Shown here in pieces: positions 25,630 through 33,676 of a stretch of DNA of 48,264 bases. The position numbers were made by a program, and so were the translations under genes. The stretch comes from Rhodobacterales bacterium (GTDB taxonomy: Bacteria > Pseudomonadota > Alphaproteobacteria > Rhodobacterales > Rhodobacteraceae). Below the pieces are notes generated by a model. The model made no database searches and was not told the DNA's origin. It saw only the letters and a list, made by a program, of their open reading frames with translations. The DNA is taken from the NCBI GenBank assembly GCA_009993005.1, contig JAACUH010000074.1, forward strand, positions 1 through 48,264, in the 5' to 3' direction. Position 1 is the stretch's first letter. Every line of letters begins with the position of its first letter.

Positions 25630-26402
25630 CCGAGCCTCTAGCGACATTCCCCGATCTGCGCGATGCGGCGGTGTTCATCACCGGCGGCGGCAGCGGCATC
25701 GGCGCCGCGCTGACCGAGGCGTTTCTCGAACAGGGCGCGCGTGTGGCCTTTGTCGGTCGCAGCGATGCAGGCGCCTTTGTCGAGGAGATGGCGGCGAAAC
25801 ACGCCCAACGGCCGCTGTTCATCCCCTGCGACATCACCGATGTGGCGGCGCTGCACGCCGCGATGGACGCGGCCGCGGCTGCCCACGGGCCGCTGCGCGT
25901 GCTGGTCAACAATGCCGCCAACGACACCCGTTATGCCGCGTCGGACGTGACCGAGGCGGTCTGGGACCAGATGCAGGCGGTCAACCTCAAGGCCTATTTC
26001 TTTGCCTGCCAGCGTGCCGCGGCCCAGATGCAGGCCAGCGGGCTGGGCGGCAGCATCATCAACTTTTCCTCGATCAGCTACATGATGGGGATCGCGGGGC
26101 TTTCGACCTATATCTCGGCCAATGCGGGGATCATGGGCCTCACCCGGAGCCTCGCGCGCGAATGGGGGCCGGACCGCATCAGGGTCAATGCGGTTGCGCC
26201 CGGCTGGGTGCTGACCGAGCGGCAGCGCAGGCTCTGGGCCACGCCCGAGGCGCTGTCGGCACATGTGGACAAACAATGCCTCAAGGATGTGATGGAACCG
26301 CGTGACATTGCTGGCACGGTGTTGTTTCTGGCGTCGAACCTGTCGCGGATGATGACGGGGCAAAGCCTTGTGATTGACGCGGGTGTGGTGGGGACGGGGT
26401 GA
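25626..26402 (+). CDS. SDR-family protein, probable galactose 1-dehydrogenase, with Asn in place of catalytic Lys
   Basis: A 258-residue Rossmann protein with NAD(P)-binding TGGGSGIG, VNNAAN (structural Asn) and INFSS (catalytic Ser). The YxxxK motif reads Y162-I-S-A-N166. In this operon the missing activity is oxidation of galactose to galactonolactone, the first De Ley-Doudoroff step, so that is the best guess. The altered active site makes the assignment uncertain, and another sugar or sugar acid is possible. Its stop overlaps the dgoK start (TGATG). Confidence 0.82.
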   Translation: MTEPLATFPDLRDAAVFITGGGSGIGAALTEAFLEQGARVAFVGRSDAGAFVEEMAAKHAQRPLFIPCDITDVAALHAAMDAAAAAHGPLRVLVNNAANDTRYAASDVTEAVWDQMQAVNLKAYFFACQRAAAQMQASGLGGSIINFSSISYMMGIAGLSTYISANAGIMGLTRSLAREWGPDRIRVNAVAPGWVLTERQRRLWATPEALSAHVDKQCLKDVMEPRDIAGTVLFLASNLSRMMTGQSLVIDAGVVGTG

Positions 26403-27316
26403 TGGCAGAGGCGGAAGCGGCACCCGACTGGATCGCGCTCGACTGGGGCACAACGCATCTGCGCGGCTGGGCGATGGCGGCGGATGGGCGTGTGCTGGCG
26501 CAGGCGACGTCGGATCAGGGCATGGGCAGGCTGACGCGCGACGGCTATGAGGCCGCGCTGCTGGCTCTGGCGGGCGACTGGCTGGCCCGGCCGATCACAG
26601 CCATCGCCTGCGGCATGGTGGGGTCGCGGCAGGGCTGGGTCGAGGCGCCCTATGCCAGCGTCCCCTGCGCCGCGCTGCCCGAGGGGCTGGCGCTGGCGCC
26701 GACGGTGACGCCCGGCCTGCGCGTGCTGGTGATCCCCGGCATCCGGCAGGACCGCCCCGCCGATGTGATGCGCGGCGAGGAGACGCAGATCGCAGGCTTC
26801 CTCGCGCTCAACCCCGGCTGGGACGGGGTGCTCTGCCTGCCCGGCACGCATACGAAATGGGCGCAGGTGAGCGCGGGCGAGGTCGTGAGCTTTCAGACCT
26901 GCATGACCGGCGACATGTTCGCGGCCCTCAGCACCCAGACCGTGCTGCGCCACACGGTCGGGGCCGAGGGCTGGGACGATGCCGCCTTTGGCACGGCGCT
27001 GACCGATGCCATCGCGCGGCCCGAAAAGCTCGCCGCGCGGCTGTTTTCGCTGCGCGCCGAGCATTTGCTGCACGGGCTGGGGCCCGATACGGCGCGCGCG
27101 CGGCTGTCGGGCCTGCTGATCGGGGCAGAGCTTGCCGCGACGCGGCCCTATTGGCTGGGCCAGCAGATCGCCGTGATCGGCGCGGGCTTTGTCTCCGGGG
27201 TCTATGTCAAGGCGCTCGCCGCGCAATCCGCCACCGCCGTGCAGGCGGACGGCACCGCCGTCACGCTCGCGGGCCTCACCGCCGCGTGGCACCGATTGAG
27301 GGAGCAAGAGACATGA
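26402..27316 (+). CDS. dgoK: 2-dehydro-3-deoxygalactonokinase
   Basis: Phosphorylates 2-keto-3-deoxygalactonate at C6 with ATP, in the cytoplasm. The 304-residue length is normal. It has N-terminal IALDWGTTHLRGW (phosphate-binding of the ASKHA fold), CGMVGSRQGWVEAPY, LCLPGTHTKWAQV and FQTCMTGDMFA blocks, all characteristic of DgoK. The preferred start is the ATG overlapping the SDR stop; a GTG one codon earlier is in frame. It overlaps dgoA by four bases. Confidence 0.94.
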   Translation: MAEAEAAPDWIALDWGTTHLRGWAMAADGRVLAQATSDQGMGRLTRDGYEAALLALAGDWLARPITAIACGMVGSRQGWVEAPYASVPCAALPEGLALAPTVTPGLRVLVIPGIRQDRPADVMRGEETQIAGFLALNPGWDGVLCLPGTHTKWAQVSAGEVVSFQTCMTGDMFAALSTQTVLRHTVGAEGWDDAAFGTALTDAIARPEKLAARLFSLRAEHLLHGLGPDTARARLSGLLIGAELAATRPYWLGQQIAVIGAGFVSGVYVKALAAQSATAVQADGTAVTLAGLTAAWHRLREQET

Positions 27317-27930
27317 GCCGCAAGCTGATCGCCATCCTGCGCGGGATCTCCCCGCCCGAGGCCGTGGCCGCCGCCGCCGTGCTGATCGAGGCCGGCATCG
27401 ACCGGATCGAGGTGCCGCTGAATTCGCCCGACCCCTTCGACAGCATCGCCGCGATGGCGGCCGCGCATGGGCGGGCGGCGCTGATCGGCGCGGGCACGGT
27501 GCTGAGCCTTGCCGATGTCGCGCGCGTCGCGGAGGCGGGCGGGCGGCTTGTCGTGTCGCCCAATTGCGACACCGCCGTGATCGCGGCGACCAAGGCCGCC
27601 GGCATGCAAAGCTGGCCCGGCGTGCTCACCCCCACCGAGTGTTTCGCCGCGCTGGGCGCGGGGGCGGACGGGCTCAAGATATTCCCGGCGAGCCTGCTGG
27701 GCCCTGACGGGCTGCGCGCCATTCGCGCGGTGCTGCCTGCGGGCTGTCAGGTCTATGCGGTGGGCGGTGCGGGCCCCGAGAACTTTGCCGCCTGGATCGC
27801 GGCGAGCGCGGATGGCTTTGGCATCGGGTCGGCGATCTACAAACCGGGGATGACGACCGCCGACATCGCCGCGCGGGCGCGCGACATCGTGGCGGCCTAT
27901 GATGCGGCAACAGGGGGGGCCCGCGCATGA
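27313..27930 (+). CDS. dgoA: 2-dehydro-3-deoxy-6-phosphogalactonate aldolase
   Basis: Class I aldolase that cleaves KDPGal into pyruvate and glyceraldehyde 3-phosphate. The 205-residue length is typical. The Schiff-base lysine is Lys122 in GLKIFPAS; the ILRGI and EVPLNSP blocks carry the phosphate and base residues, and GSAIYKPG closes the barrel. It is coupled by four-base overlaps to dgoK before it and the SMP-30 gene after it. Confidence 0.95.
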   Translation: MSRKLIAILRGISPPEAVAAAAVLIEAGIDRIEVPLNSPDPFDSIAAMAAAHGRAALIGAGTVLSLADVARVAEAGGRLVVSPNCDTAVIAATKAAGMQSWPGVLTPTECFAALGAGADGLKIFPASLLGPDGLRAIRAVLPAGCQVYAVGGAGPENFAAWIAASADGFGIGSAIYKPGMTTADIAARARDIVAAYDAATGGARA

Positions 27931-28769
27931 TCCATGACGACACCATCTGCCTGCTGGGCGAGGGCCCGCTCTGGCACCCCGAGCGGGGCGAGCTTTTCTG
28001 GTTCGACATTCTGGGCCGCACGCTGCACCGCAAGGGGCAGCACTGGCGCTTTGACGGGTTCGTCTCGGCGGCGGGCTGGATCGACCGCGACACGCTGCTG
28101 ATCGCCTCGGACAGCGCATTGTCGCGCTTTGACCTCGCGAGCGGCACGCGCGAGGTGCTCTGCCCGCTCGAGGCCGACAACCCCGCCACGCGCTGCAATG
28201 ACGGGCGCGCGGACCCGTTCGGCGGGTTCTGGATCGGCACCATGGGGCTGGGGGCAGAGGATGGCGCGGGGGCCATCTGGCGCTATTATCGCGGCGAATT
28301 GCGCAAGCTCTATCCCGGCCTCTCGATCCCCAATGCGATCTGTTTCGCGCCGGACGGCACAACCGCCTATTTCACCGATACCCGGACGCAACAGGTGATG
28401 CGCCAGCGGCTCGACCCCGCGCATGGCTGGCCCGAGGGCGACCCGGAGGTCGCGGTTGACCTGCGCGGCACCGGGTTCTCGCCCGATGGCGCGGTGGTCG
28501 ATGCGGCGGGCAATATCTGGAACGCGCAATGGGGGGCCGGGCGCGTCGCCTGTTATGCGCCGGACGGGACGTTCCTGACTGCCGTCAGCTTTCCCGCCGC
28601 GCAGACCACCTGCCCGGCCTTCGGCGGGCCGGACCTGCGCCGGCTCTTCTGCACATCTGCGGCCGCCGGTATCGCGCAGCTTGACCTCGCCCATAATCCC
28701 GAAACCGGGCGCACCTTTGCCGTGACGGTCGATGCCATCGGGCAGGCCGAGCACCGCGTGGTCGTGTGA
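27927..28769 (+). CDS. SMP-30/gluconolactonase family lactonase (probable galactonolactonase)
   Basis: A six-bladed propeller of 280 residues that would open galactono-lactone to galactonate. Metal ligands appear in the usual places: Glu in GEGPLWHPE, Asn in [14 protein letters not shown] and Asp in [15 protein letters not shown]. It is the last gene of the first, tightly coupled block of the galactose operon. Related SMP-30 enzymes act on gluconolactone or arabinonolactone; galactonolactone is inferred from context. Confidence 0.9.
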   Translation: MIHDDTICLLGEGPLWHPERGELFWFDILGRTLHRKGQHWRFDGFVSAAGWIDRDTLLIASDSALSRFDLASGTREVLCPLEADNPATRCNDGRADPFGGFWIGTMGLGAEDGAGAIWRYYRGELRKLYPGLSIPNAICFAPDGTTAYFTDTRTQQVMRQRLDPAHGWPEGDPEVAVDLRGTGFSPDGAVVDAAGNIWNAQWGAGRVACYAPDGTFLTAVSFPAAQTTCPAFGGPDLRRLFCTSAAAGIAQLDLAHNPETGRTFAVTVDAIGQAEHRVVV

Positions 28770-28789
28770 GCCACGGCGCCGCCATCCCG

Positions 28790-28855
28790 CCCGTGCGCTA
28801 GCACGGGCAGCGCCCGACCGCCCCCGCGGGCGGGCGCGCCGCTTCCCGCCCGCGG
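28790..28855 (+). terminator. two GC-rich hairpins after the SMP-30 gene (possible attenuator)
   Basis: CCCGTGC-GCTA-GCACGGG (28790-28807) has a 7-bp stem. CCGCGGGCGGG (28824-28834) pairs with CCCGCCCGCGG (28845-28855) in an 11-bp stem. Neither has a T-tract, so they may slow or partly terminate transcription between the two halves of the operon. Confidence 0.4.
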
Positions 28856-28886
28856 CCCGTCGCTGCCCGAACGATGCGGCCGCCGC

Positions 28887-28977
28887 ACCGAAACGCCGCA
28901 CCGAAACGCCGGACCGAAACCGCGGACCGAAACCCCGGACCGAAACCCCGGACCGAAACCGCGGACCGAAACCCCGG
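28887..28977 (+). repeat. 13-bp tandem repeat, seven units
   Basis: Seven uninterrupted units of ACCGAAACCCCGG, with variants ending in GCCGC, GCCGG or CGCGG, plus a partial eighth. The array ends 12 bases before the first possible ATG and 18 before the preferred ATG of the beta-galactosidase. Since 13 is not a multiple of three, three units form a 13-residue peptide period ([13 protein letters not shown]) in the frame of the downstream gene, which stays open through the array. I treat it as noncoding because AAAGGA follows it. Confidence 0.9.
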
Positions 28978-28995
28978 ACCCAAAGGACCATGCCC

Positions 28996-30924
28996 ATGAA
29001 ACGCACGCTCGGCGTCTGCTACTACCCCGAACACTGGCCCGAGGCGCAATGGGCCGAGGATGCCGCCCGCATGGCCGAGGCTGGCCTCACCTGGGTGCGC
29101 ATCGGCGAATTCGCCTGGTCGCGGATGGAGCCGCGCCCCGGGGTGCTGACCTTTGACTGGCTCGACCGGGCCATCGCCACACTGGGTGCCGCCGGGCTCA
29201 GGGTGGTGCTGGGCACGCCCACCGCGACGCCGCCGAAATGGGTGGTCGAGAAACACCCCGACATGCTGGCCGTCGATGCGCAGGGCCGCCCGCGCGGCTT
29301 TGGCTCGCGGCGGCATTATTGCTTCAGCCATCAGGGCTACCGCGAGGAAAGCCGCCGCATCACCCGCCTGCTGGCCGAACGCTATGGCCGCAACCCGCAT
29401 GTCGCCGCCTGGCAGACCGACAATGAATACGCCTGCCACGACACCGTGCTGAGCTATTCCGACGCCGCGCGGCGCGGGTTCCGGGACTGGCTGGCGCAGC
29501 GCTACCAGTCGCCCGATGCGCTCAACCGCGCCTGGGGCAATGTGTTCTGGTCGATGGAATACGACGATTTCAGCCAGATCGACCTGCCCAACCTCACCGT
29601 GACCGAACCCAACCACCCGCATATCCTCGCCTTTCGCCGCTACAGCTCGGATCAGGTCGTGGCCTTCAACCGGGTGCAGACGGACGAGATCCGCAAATGC
29701 TCGGACGCGCCGATCATCCACAACTACATGGGCCGCGTGACCGATTTCGACCATTACGCGGTGGGCGCCGACCTCGACATCGCGAGCTGGGACAGCTATC
29801 CGATCGGCTTTCTGTCGGACCGGATCGAAGTCAGCGACGCGTTCAAGCTGCGGTTCTTGCGGCAGGGGCACCCGGACAATCAGGCCTTTCACCATGACCT
29901 CTACCGCGCGGTGGGCGCGATGCGCGGCGGGCTGACGCCCTCGACCGGGCGCTGGTGGATCATGGAGCAGCAGCCCGGCCCGGTGAACTGGGCGCCCTTC
30001 AACCCCGCGCCGCTGCCCGGCATGGCCCGCCTCTGGGCCTGGGAGGCGTTCGCCCATGGCGCGGAAACGGTGAGCTATTTCCGCTGGCGCCAGGCGCCTT
30101 TCGCGCAGGAGCAGATGCATGCGGGCCTGTTGCGCCCTGACAGCGCCCCCGCCCCGGCGCTGGCCGAGGCCGCGCAGGTCGCCGCCGAAATCGAGACCCT
30201 GCCCGAGGTCGGCACCGCGCAGGCGCGTGTCGCGCTGGTGTTCGACTATGTCAGCGCCTGGGCCTGGGAGGCGCAGCCGCAGGGGCGCGATTTCGACATG
30301 TTCCGCCTCGCCTTTGCCGTCTATCGCGCGCTGCGCCGGGCGGGGCTGTCGGTCGATATCCTGCACCCCGACACCGCCGATCTGGGACATTATGCGCTGG
30401 TCTTTGCGCCCGGCCTGATGACCGTGTCCGACCCGTTGCGCGCGGCGCTTTCGCGGTTTGGCGGGATCGCGCTGATCGGCCCGCGCAGCGACACCAAGAC
30501 CGCCGAGCTGTCGATCCCGCTGCCGCTGGGGCCGAATATCCCGGGCCTCGACGTCTCGGTCGTGCTGGCCGAGAGCCTGCCGCCCATCGCCGATGTGCCG
30601 CTGGAGGGCGGCGGGCGGTTCCTGCACTGGGTCGAACACCTTGAAGGCAGCGCCCCGGTGCTGCGCCGCACCGCCGCGGGAGAGCCCGCGATCATGGGCG
30701 ACCGCCTGCGCTATCTCGCCGGCTGGCCAGATGACGACACGCTGTTCGCCATCGTCACCGGGTTGTGCGCCGAGGCCGGGCTGCCCGCGCTCGACCTGCC
30801 CGAGGGGCTGCGCATCCGCGACACGGCCACCCACCGCTTTGTGTTCAACTACGCGCCCGAACCACAGGCGTGGAACGGCGTCACCATCCCCGCGGCGGGC
30901 GTGCATTGGGAGGCTCTGGCATGA
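28996..30924 (+). CDS. beta-galactosidase, GH42
   Basis: Hydrolyses terminal beta-galactosides in the cytoplasm; 642 residues, no signal peptide. The N-terminal [11 protein letters not shown] is the GH42 opening motif. The acid/base is Glu144 in QTDNEY and the nucleophile Glu324 in [13 protein letters not shown]. The trimerisation and C-terminal beta domains follow. The start at 28996 is chosen because AAAGGA lies 8 bases before it; ATG 28990 is too close to that site. It overlaps galM by four bases. Confidence 0.94.
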   Translation: MKRTLGVCYYPEHWPEAQWAEDAARMAEAGLTWVRIGEFAWSRMEPRPGVLTFDWLDRAIATLGAAGLRVVLGTPTATPPKWVVEKHPDMLAVDAQGRPRGFGSRRHYCFSHQGYREESRRITRLLAERYGRNPHVAAWQTDNEYACHDTVLSYSDAARRGFRDWLAQRYQSPDALNRAWGNVFWSMEYDDFSQIDLPNLTVTEPNHPHILAFRRYSSDQVVAFNRVQTDEIRKCSDAPIIHNYMGRVTDFDHYAVGADLDIASWDSYPIGFLSDRIEVSDAFKLRFLRQGHPDNQAFHHDLYRAVGAMRGGLTPSTGRWWIMEQQPGPVNWAPFNPAPLPGMARLWAWEAFAHGAETVSYFRWRQAPFAQEQMHAGLLRPDSAPAPALAEAAQVAAEIETLPEVGTAQARVALVFDYVSAWAWEAQPQGRDFDMFRLAFAVYRALRRAGLSVDILHPDTADLGHYALVFAPGLMTVSDPLRAALSRFGGIALIGPRSDTKTAELSIPLPLGPNIPGLDVSVVLAESLPPIADVPLEGGGRFLHWVEHLEGSAPVLRRTAAGEPAIMGDRLRYLAGWPDDDTLFAIVTGLCAEAGLPALDLPEGLRIRDTATHRFVFNYAPEPQAWNGVTIPAAGVHWEALA

Positions 30925-31889
30925 GGATATTCGGCACCACCAGGGACGGGCGCCCTGTCCATGCCGTGACCATCGCGGCAGGCGATCTGACCGTGACGCT
31001 GCTGAACTATGGCGCGATCCTGCAGGATGTGCGCCTTGCCGGGGTCGCGCATGGCCTGACGCATGGGTCGGACAGGCTCGCGGATTACGAAGGGCCGATG
31101 CAGTATCACGGCGCGCTGGTGGGGCCGGTGGTCAACCGGTTGACCGGCGCGCAGGCGCCCATCGGCGGGGTGATGCACCGATTCGTGCCCAATCAGGACG
31201 ACCGGCATTTGCTGCATTCCGGTGCGGTGGGCACCCATGCCAAGCTCTGGGAGATCGTTGAACAGGCGCCCGAGGCCGTGACCTTTGGTCTCGTCCTGCC
31301 TGCGGGCGAGGGTGGCCACCCCGGCAACCGCCAGGTGCGCGCGCGCTTTTCCGTGACGGCACCTGCGACGCTCACGATGGAGGTGACCGGCGAGACCGAC
31401 GCGCTGACGCTGCTGAATTTCGCCAATCACAGCTACTGGAACATGGATGGCTCTGCCCGCTGGGACGGCCACAGCCTGCGCGTCGCGGCCGACCGTTATC
31501 TGCCCGTGACCGATGATGTCGTGCCGACCGGCGAGGTGGCCGATGTCGCGGGCACGGCCTTTGACCTGCGGGGCGGGCGGGTCATCTCTGTCGGAGACCC
31601 CGCGATGGATCACAACTTCTGCCTGTCGGGCGCCCGTGTGCCGCTGCGCGACGTGCTCTGGCTGCGCGGCACCTCGGGGCTGGAGATGACGCTGGCCACG
31701 ACCGAACCCGGCGTGCAGGTCTATGACGGCCGTGCCGCCGTCCGGCCGGGGCGCGCCGCGCATGAAGGGCTCGCCATCGAGGCGCAGGGCTGGCCGGACG
31801 CGCCCAACCATGCTGGCTTTCCCGCGATCACGCTGGCGCCGGGCGAAGTGCTGCGGCAGGTCACGCAGTGGCGCTTTGCAATGGCATGA
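30921..31889 (+). CDS. galM: aldose 1-epimerase (galactose mutarotase)
   Basis: Interconverts alpha- and beta-galactose, released here by the GH36 and GH42 enzymes, so that one anomer can enter oxidation. The 322-residue length is normal. Catalytic His is in NFANHSYWN, the base Glu in [12 protein letters not shown], and the sugar-binding Arg in VNRL. It is the last gene of the galactoside cluster and converges with soeC, nine bases apart. Confidence 0.93.
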   Translation: MRIFGTTRDGRPVHAVTIAAGDLTVTLLNYGAILQDVRLAGVAHGLTHGSDRLADYEGPMQYHGALVGPVVNRLTGAQAPIGGVMHRFVPNQDDRHLLHSGAVGTHAKLWEIVEQAPEAVTFGLVLPAGEGGHPGNRQVRARFSVTAPATLTMEVTGETDALTLLNFANHSYWNMDGSARWDGHSLRVAADRYLPVTDDVVPTGEVADVAGTAFDLRGGRVISVGDPAMDHNFCLSGARVPLRDVLWLRGTSGLEMTLATTEPGVQVYDGRAAVRPGRAAHEGLAIEAQGWPDAPNHAGFPAITLAPGEVLRQVTQWRFAMA

Positions 31890-31898
31890 TCGGGGGCG

Positions 31899-32783
31899 TC
31901 ACGCCTGGCCCTGATGCGCGCCATAGTAGAGGCCGACGACATGTTCGGCCTCTGCAAAGAACAGCCAGCGCAGGGCGAGCACCCCCGCGAGATGGCTGAG
32001 CACGGCCAGTGCGGCCAGCCAATGCGCAAAGGGCAGCAGCAAGAGGACCACCGGCAGCGCAAAGCCGAGGACCAGCGCGATCACCCGCAGCCGCCGGGCA
32101 TGGCGGCGGCCCACCACATGCACCATCTCGCGCAGCAGATAGTTCGTGCCGGTATGCGGCGGGGCAAAGCTGCGCACCGCGCCGATCTGCCCCAGCCCGG
32201 TGGCGGTGGCGAGCGTCGTGCCTGACCGCCGCAGCCGGCTGTCGCCGTCATGCCAGGCCCAGGCCTGCAAGAGGCCCGCCAGCACCAGCAACGGCAGGGC
32301 AAAGCGCGTCTGCCCGGCCAGCAGCGCACCGCCGCCGAGCGACAGCGTCAGGAACAGGGCCGGCGTACTCCAGTGACGCCAGCGCGGGACCGTGCGCAAC
32401 TGGCTGTAGATCATCGCGGTGGTGAATACCGTGGCGATGGAAAGCGCCGCACCCAGCCAGCCCAGCCAGAGGATGCGCTGTCCGGCAAAGACCAGCCCCG
32501 CGCCATAGGCGGCCATGACGAGCAGGGCCGCCACCGCCGCGCACCCTTCGCGGCTGAGCCAGCTCGTGCGCCACTGGCTGAAGGCGCGCCAGGCGCGCTC
32601 GGGATGGCCGAGGTGGAAGGTCGAGGCCAGAAGCCCGCCCACCGCCAGCAGATAGGCAATGGTGAAAAAGGCGAATGCAGACAGGCCCGTGACGCCGGGC
32701 CAGCCCAGCCCGAGCCAGAACAGGAGGCCAAAGCCGAGGCCCGAGAAGGTCGTGAACACGATCACGGAGGGAGCGGGATGCAT
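31899..32783 (-). CDS. soeC: membrane anchor of sulfite dehydrogenase (DmsC/SoeC type)
   Basis: A 294-residue protein with about eight hydrophobic segments in the pattern of DmsC, which anchors the enzyme and passes electrons to quinone. HLGHPERAWRAFSQWRTSWLSREG is a conserved DmsC-type loop. The ATG at 32783 follows the soeB stop by one base, with GGAG in the end of soeB as its ribosome site. The alternative of a DMSO-reductase anchor is less likely in the context of xsc, pta and ackA. Confidence 0.85.
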   Translation of the reverse strand: MHPAPSVIVFTTFSGLGFGLLFWLGLGWPGVTGLSAFAFFTIAYLLAVGGLLASTFHLGHPERAWRAFSQWRTSWLSREGCAAVAALLVMAAYGAGLVFAGQRILWLGWLGAALSIATVFTTAMIYSQLRTVPRWRHWSTPALFLTLSLGGGALLAGQTRFALPLLVLAGLLQAWAWHDGDSRLRRSGTTLATATGLGQIGAVRSFAPPHTGTNYLLREMVHVVGRRHARRLRVIALVLGFALPVVLLLLPFAHWLAALAVLSHLAGVLALRWLFFAEAEHVVGLYYGAHQGQA

Positions 32784-32784
32784 T

Positions 32785-33546
32785 CTACTCCGCCCCGCCC
32801 GGCAGGGCGCCCAGCGCGCGGTCGAGCCAACCGAGGAAGCCCTTGGGCGTGTCAGCCACGGGCGTGAGGTAGGGGGCGAGGACCGAGGGCGCCTCGACAT
32901 GGTCGCGCAGGCGGGGGGGGAGGTATTTGTTGGTGGGCCGTGTGGCCTGCTCGGGCATCAGGTCAAAGCCGCCGCGGGCCTCCACGAGCCGGCTGACGGC
33001 GCTGTCCGGATCACCGAGGTCGCCGAAATGGCGCGCCCCCGAGGGGCAGGTGCGCACGCAGGCGGGGACGCGGTCCTCCTCGGGCAGGTGCGCATTGTAG
33101 ATGCGGTCCACGCAGAGGGTGCATTTCTTCATCACCTGCGCCGCGGCGTCCATCTCGCGCGCGCCATAAGGGCAGGCCCAGGCGCAAAGGCCGCAGCCGA
33201 TGCAGGCGTCTTCGTTGACCAGCACGATCCCGTCCTCTGCGCGCTTGTAGCTTGCGCCGGTGGGGCAGACGGTAACGCAGGGGGCATCAGCGCAATGCAG
33301 GCAGGACTTGGGGAAATGCACGATCTGCGCGGGCGCGGCGGGCGGCTGCACCTCGTAGCTGTGCACGCGGTTGAGGAAGGTGCCCGCGGGGGCGGCGCCG
33401 TAGGGGTCCTGATCGGAGAGGGGCGCGCCGTAATTCTCGGTGTTCCAGCCCTTGCAACTGATCACGCAGGCCTGGCAGCCCACGCAGGTGTCGAGGTCGA
33501 TCACCAGGCCGAGCCGGACGGCGGAGGGCGGCGGCAGGGCGGTCAC
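32785..33546 (-). CDS. soeB: 4Fe-4S ferredoxin subunit of sulfite dehydrogenase (DmsB/SoeB type)
   Basis: A 253-residue electron-transfer subunit with four cysteine clusters: C21-V-G-C24-Q-A-C27-V-I-S-C31, CLHCADAPCVTVCP, CIGCGLCAWACP, and CTLC with ACVRTCPSG. These would hold four [4Fe-4S] centres between the molybdenum subunit and SoeC. The GTG at 33546 is the preferred start: further upstream the frame would be encoded by the palindromic repeats. It lacks a signal peptide, so the enzyme faces the cytoplasm. Confidence 0.9.
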   Translation of the reverse strand: MTALPPPSAVRLGLVIDLDTCVGCQACVISCKGWNTENYGAPLSDQDPYGAAPAGTFLNRVHSYEVQPPAAPAQIVHFPKSCLHCADAPCVTVCPTGASYKRAEDGIVLVNEDACIGCGLCAWACPYGAREMDAAAQVMKKCTLCVDRIYNAHLPEEDRVPACVRTCPSGARHFGDLGDPDSAVSRLVEARGGFDLMPEQATRPTNKYLPPRLRDHVEAPSVLAPYLTPVADTPKGFLGWLDRALGALPGGAE

Positions 33547-33582
33547 GATCCCGATCCTGTCGCAGCGCGGCCCGGGCGGAGA

Positions 33583-33632
33583 AAGAATTTTCGTACGAAA
33601 ATTCTTGCAAGAGTTTTCGTACGAAAACTCTT
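33583..33632. repeat. two abutting 24-bp perfect palindromes
   Basis: Unit 1 (33583-33606) has half-site AAGAATTTTCGT and unit 2 (33609-33632) has half-site AAGAGTTTTCGT; each is followed by its exact reverse complement. They are separated by GC, giving a 26-base period and a shared core TTTTCGTACGAAAA. They lie 37 bases upstream of soeB. The sequence is far more AT-rich than its surroundings. Confidence 0.92.
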
Positions 33633-33633
33633 T

Positions 33634-33670
33634 GCCTCCGGCGGGGATATTTGGGGCCAAAAGATGGGCA
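33634..33670 (+). repeat. repeat tail, copy E, next to the palindromes
   Basis: GCCTCCGGCGGGGATATTTG followed by GGGCCAAAAGATGGGCA is the same tail as in copies A, B and C, with a small GCCTCCGGC-type hairpin in place of the larger ones. It begins right after the second 24-bp palindrome, between soeA and soeB. Confidence 0.7.
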
Positions 33671-33676
33671 GGGCGG

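Noticed and set aside
23497-25647. A 716-codon minus-strand open frame
   Set aside because: Antisense to the GH36 gene with intact catalytic motifs; codon bias mirrors the opposite strand.
28887-28977. CRISPR array
   Set aside because: Units are contiguous 13-mers without spacers.
28732-28995. N-terminal extension of GH42 through the 13-bp repeats
   Set aside because: [11 protein letters not shown] is the normal start of GH42 proteins, and AAAGGA precedes ATG 28996; the extension is repeat-derived.
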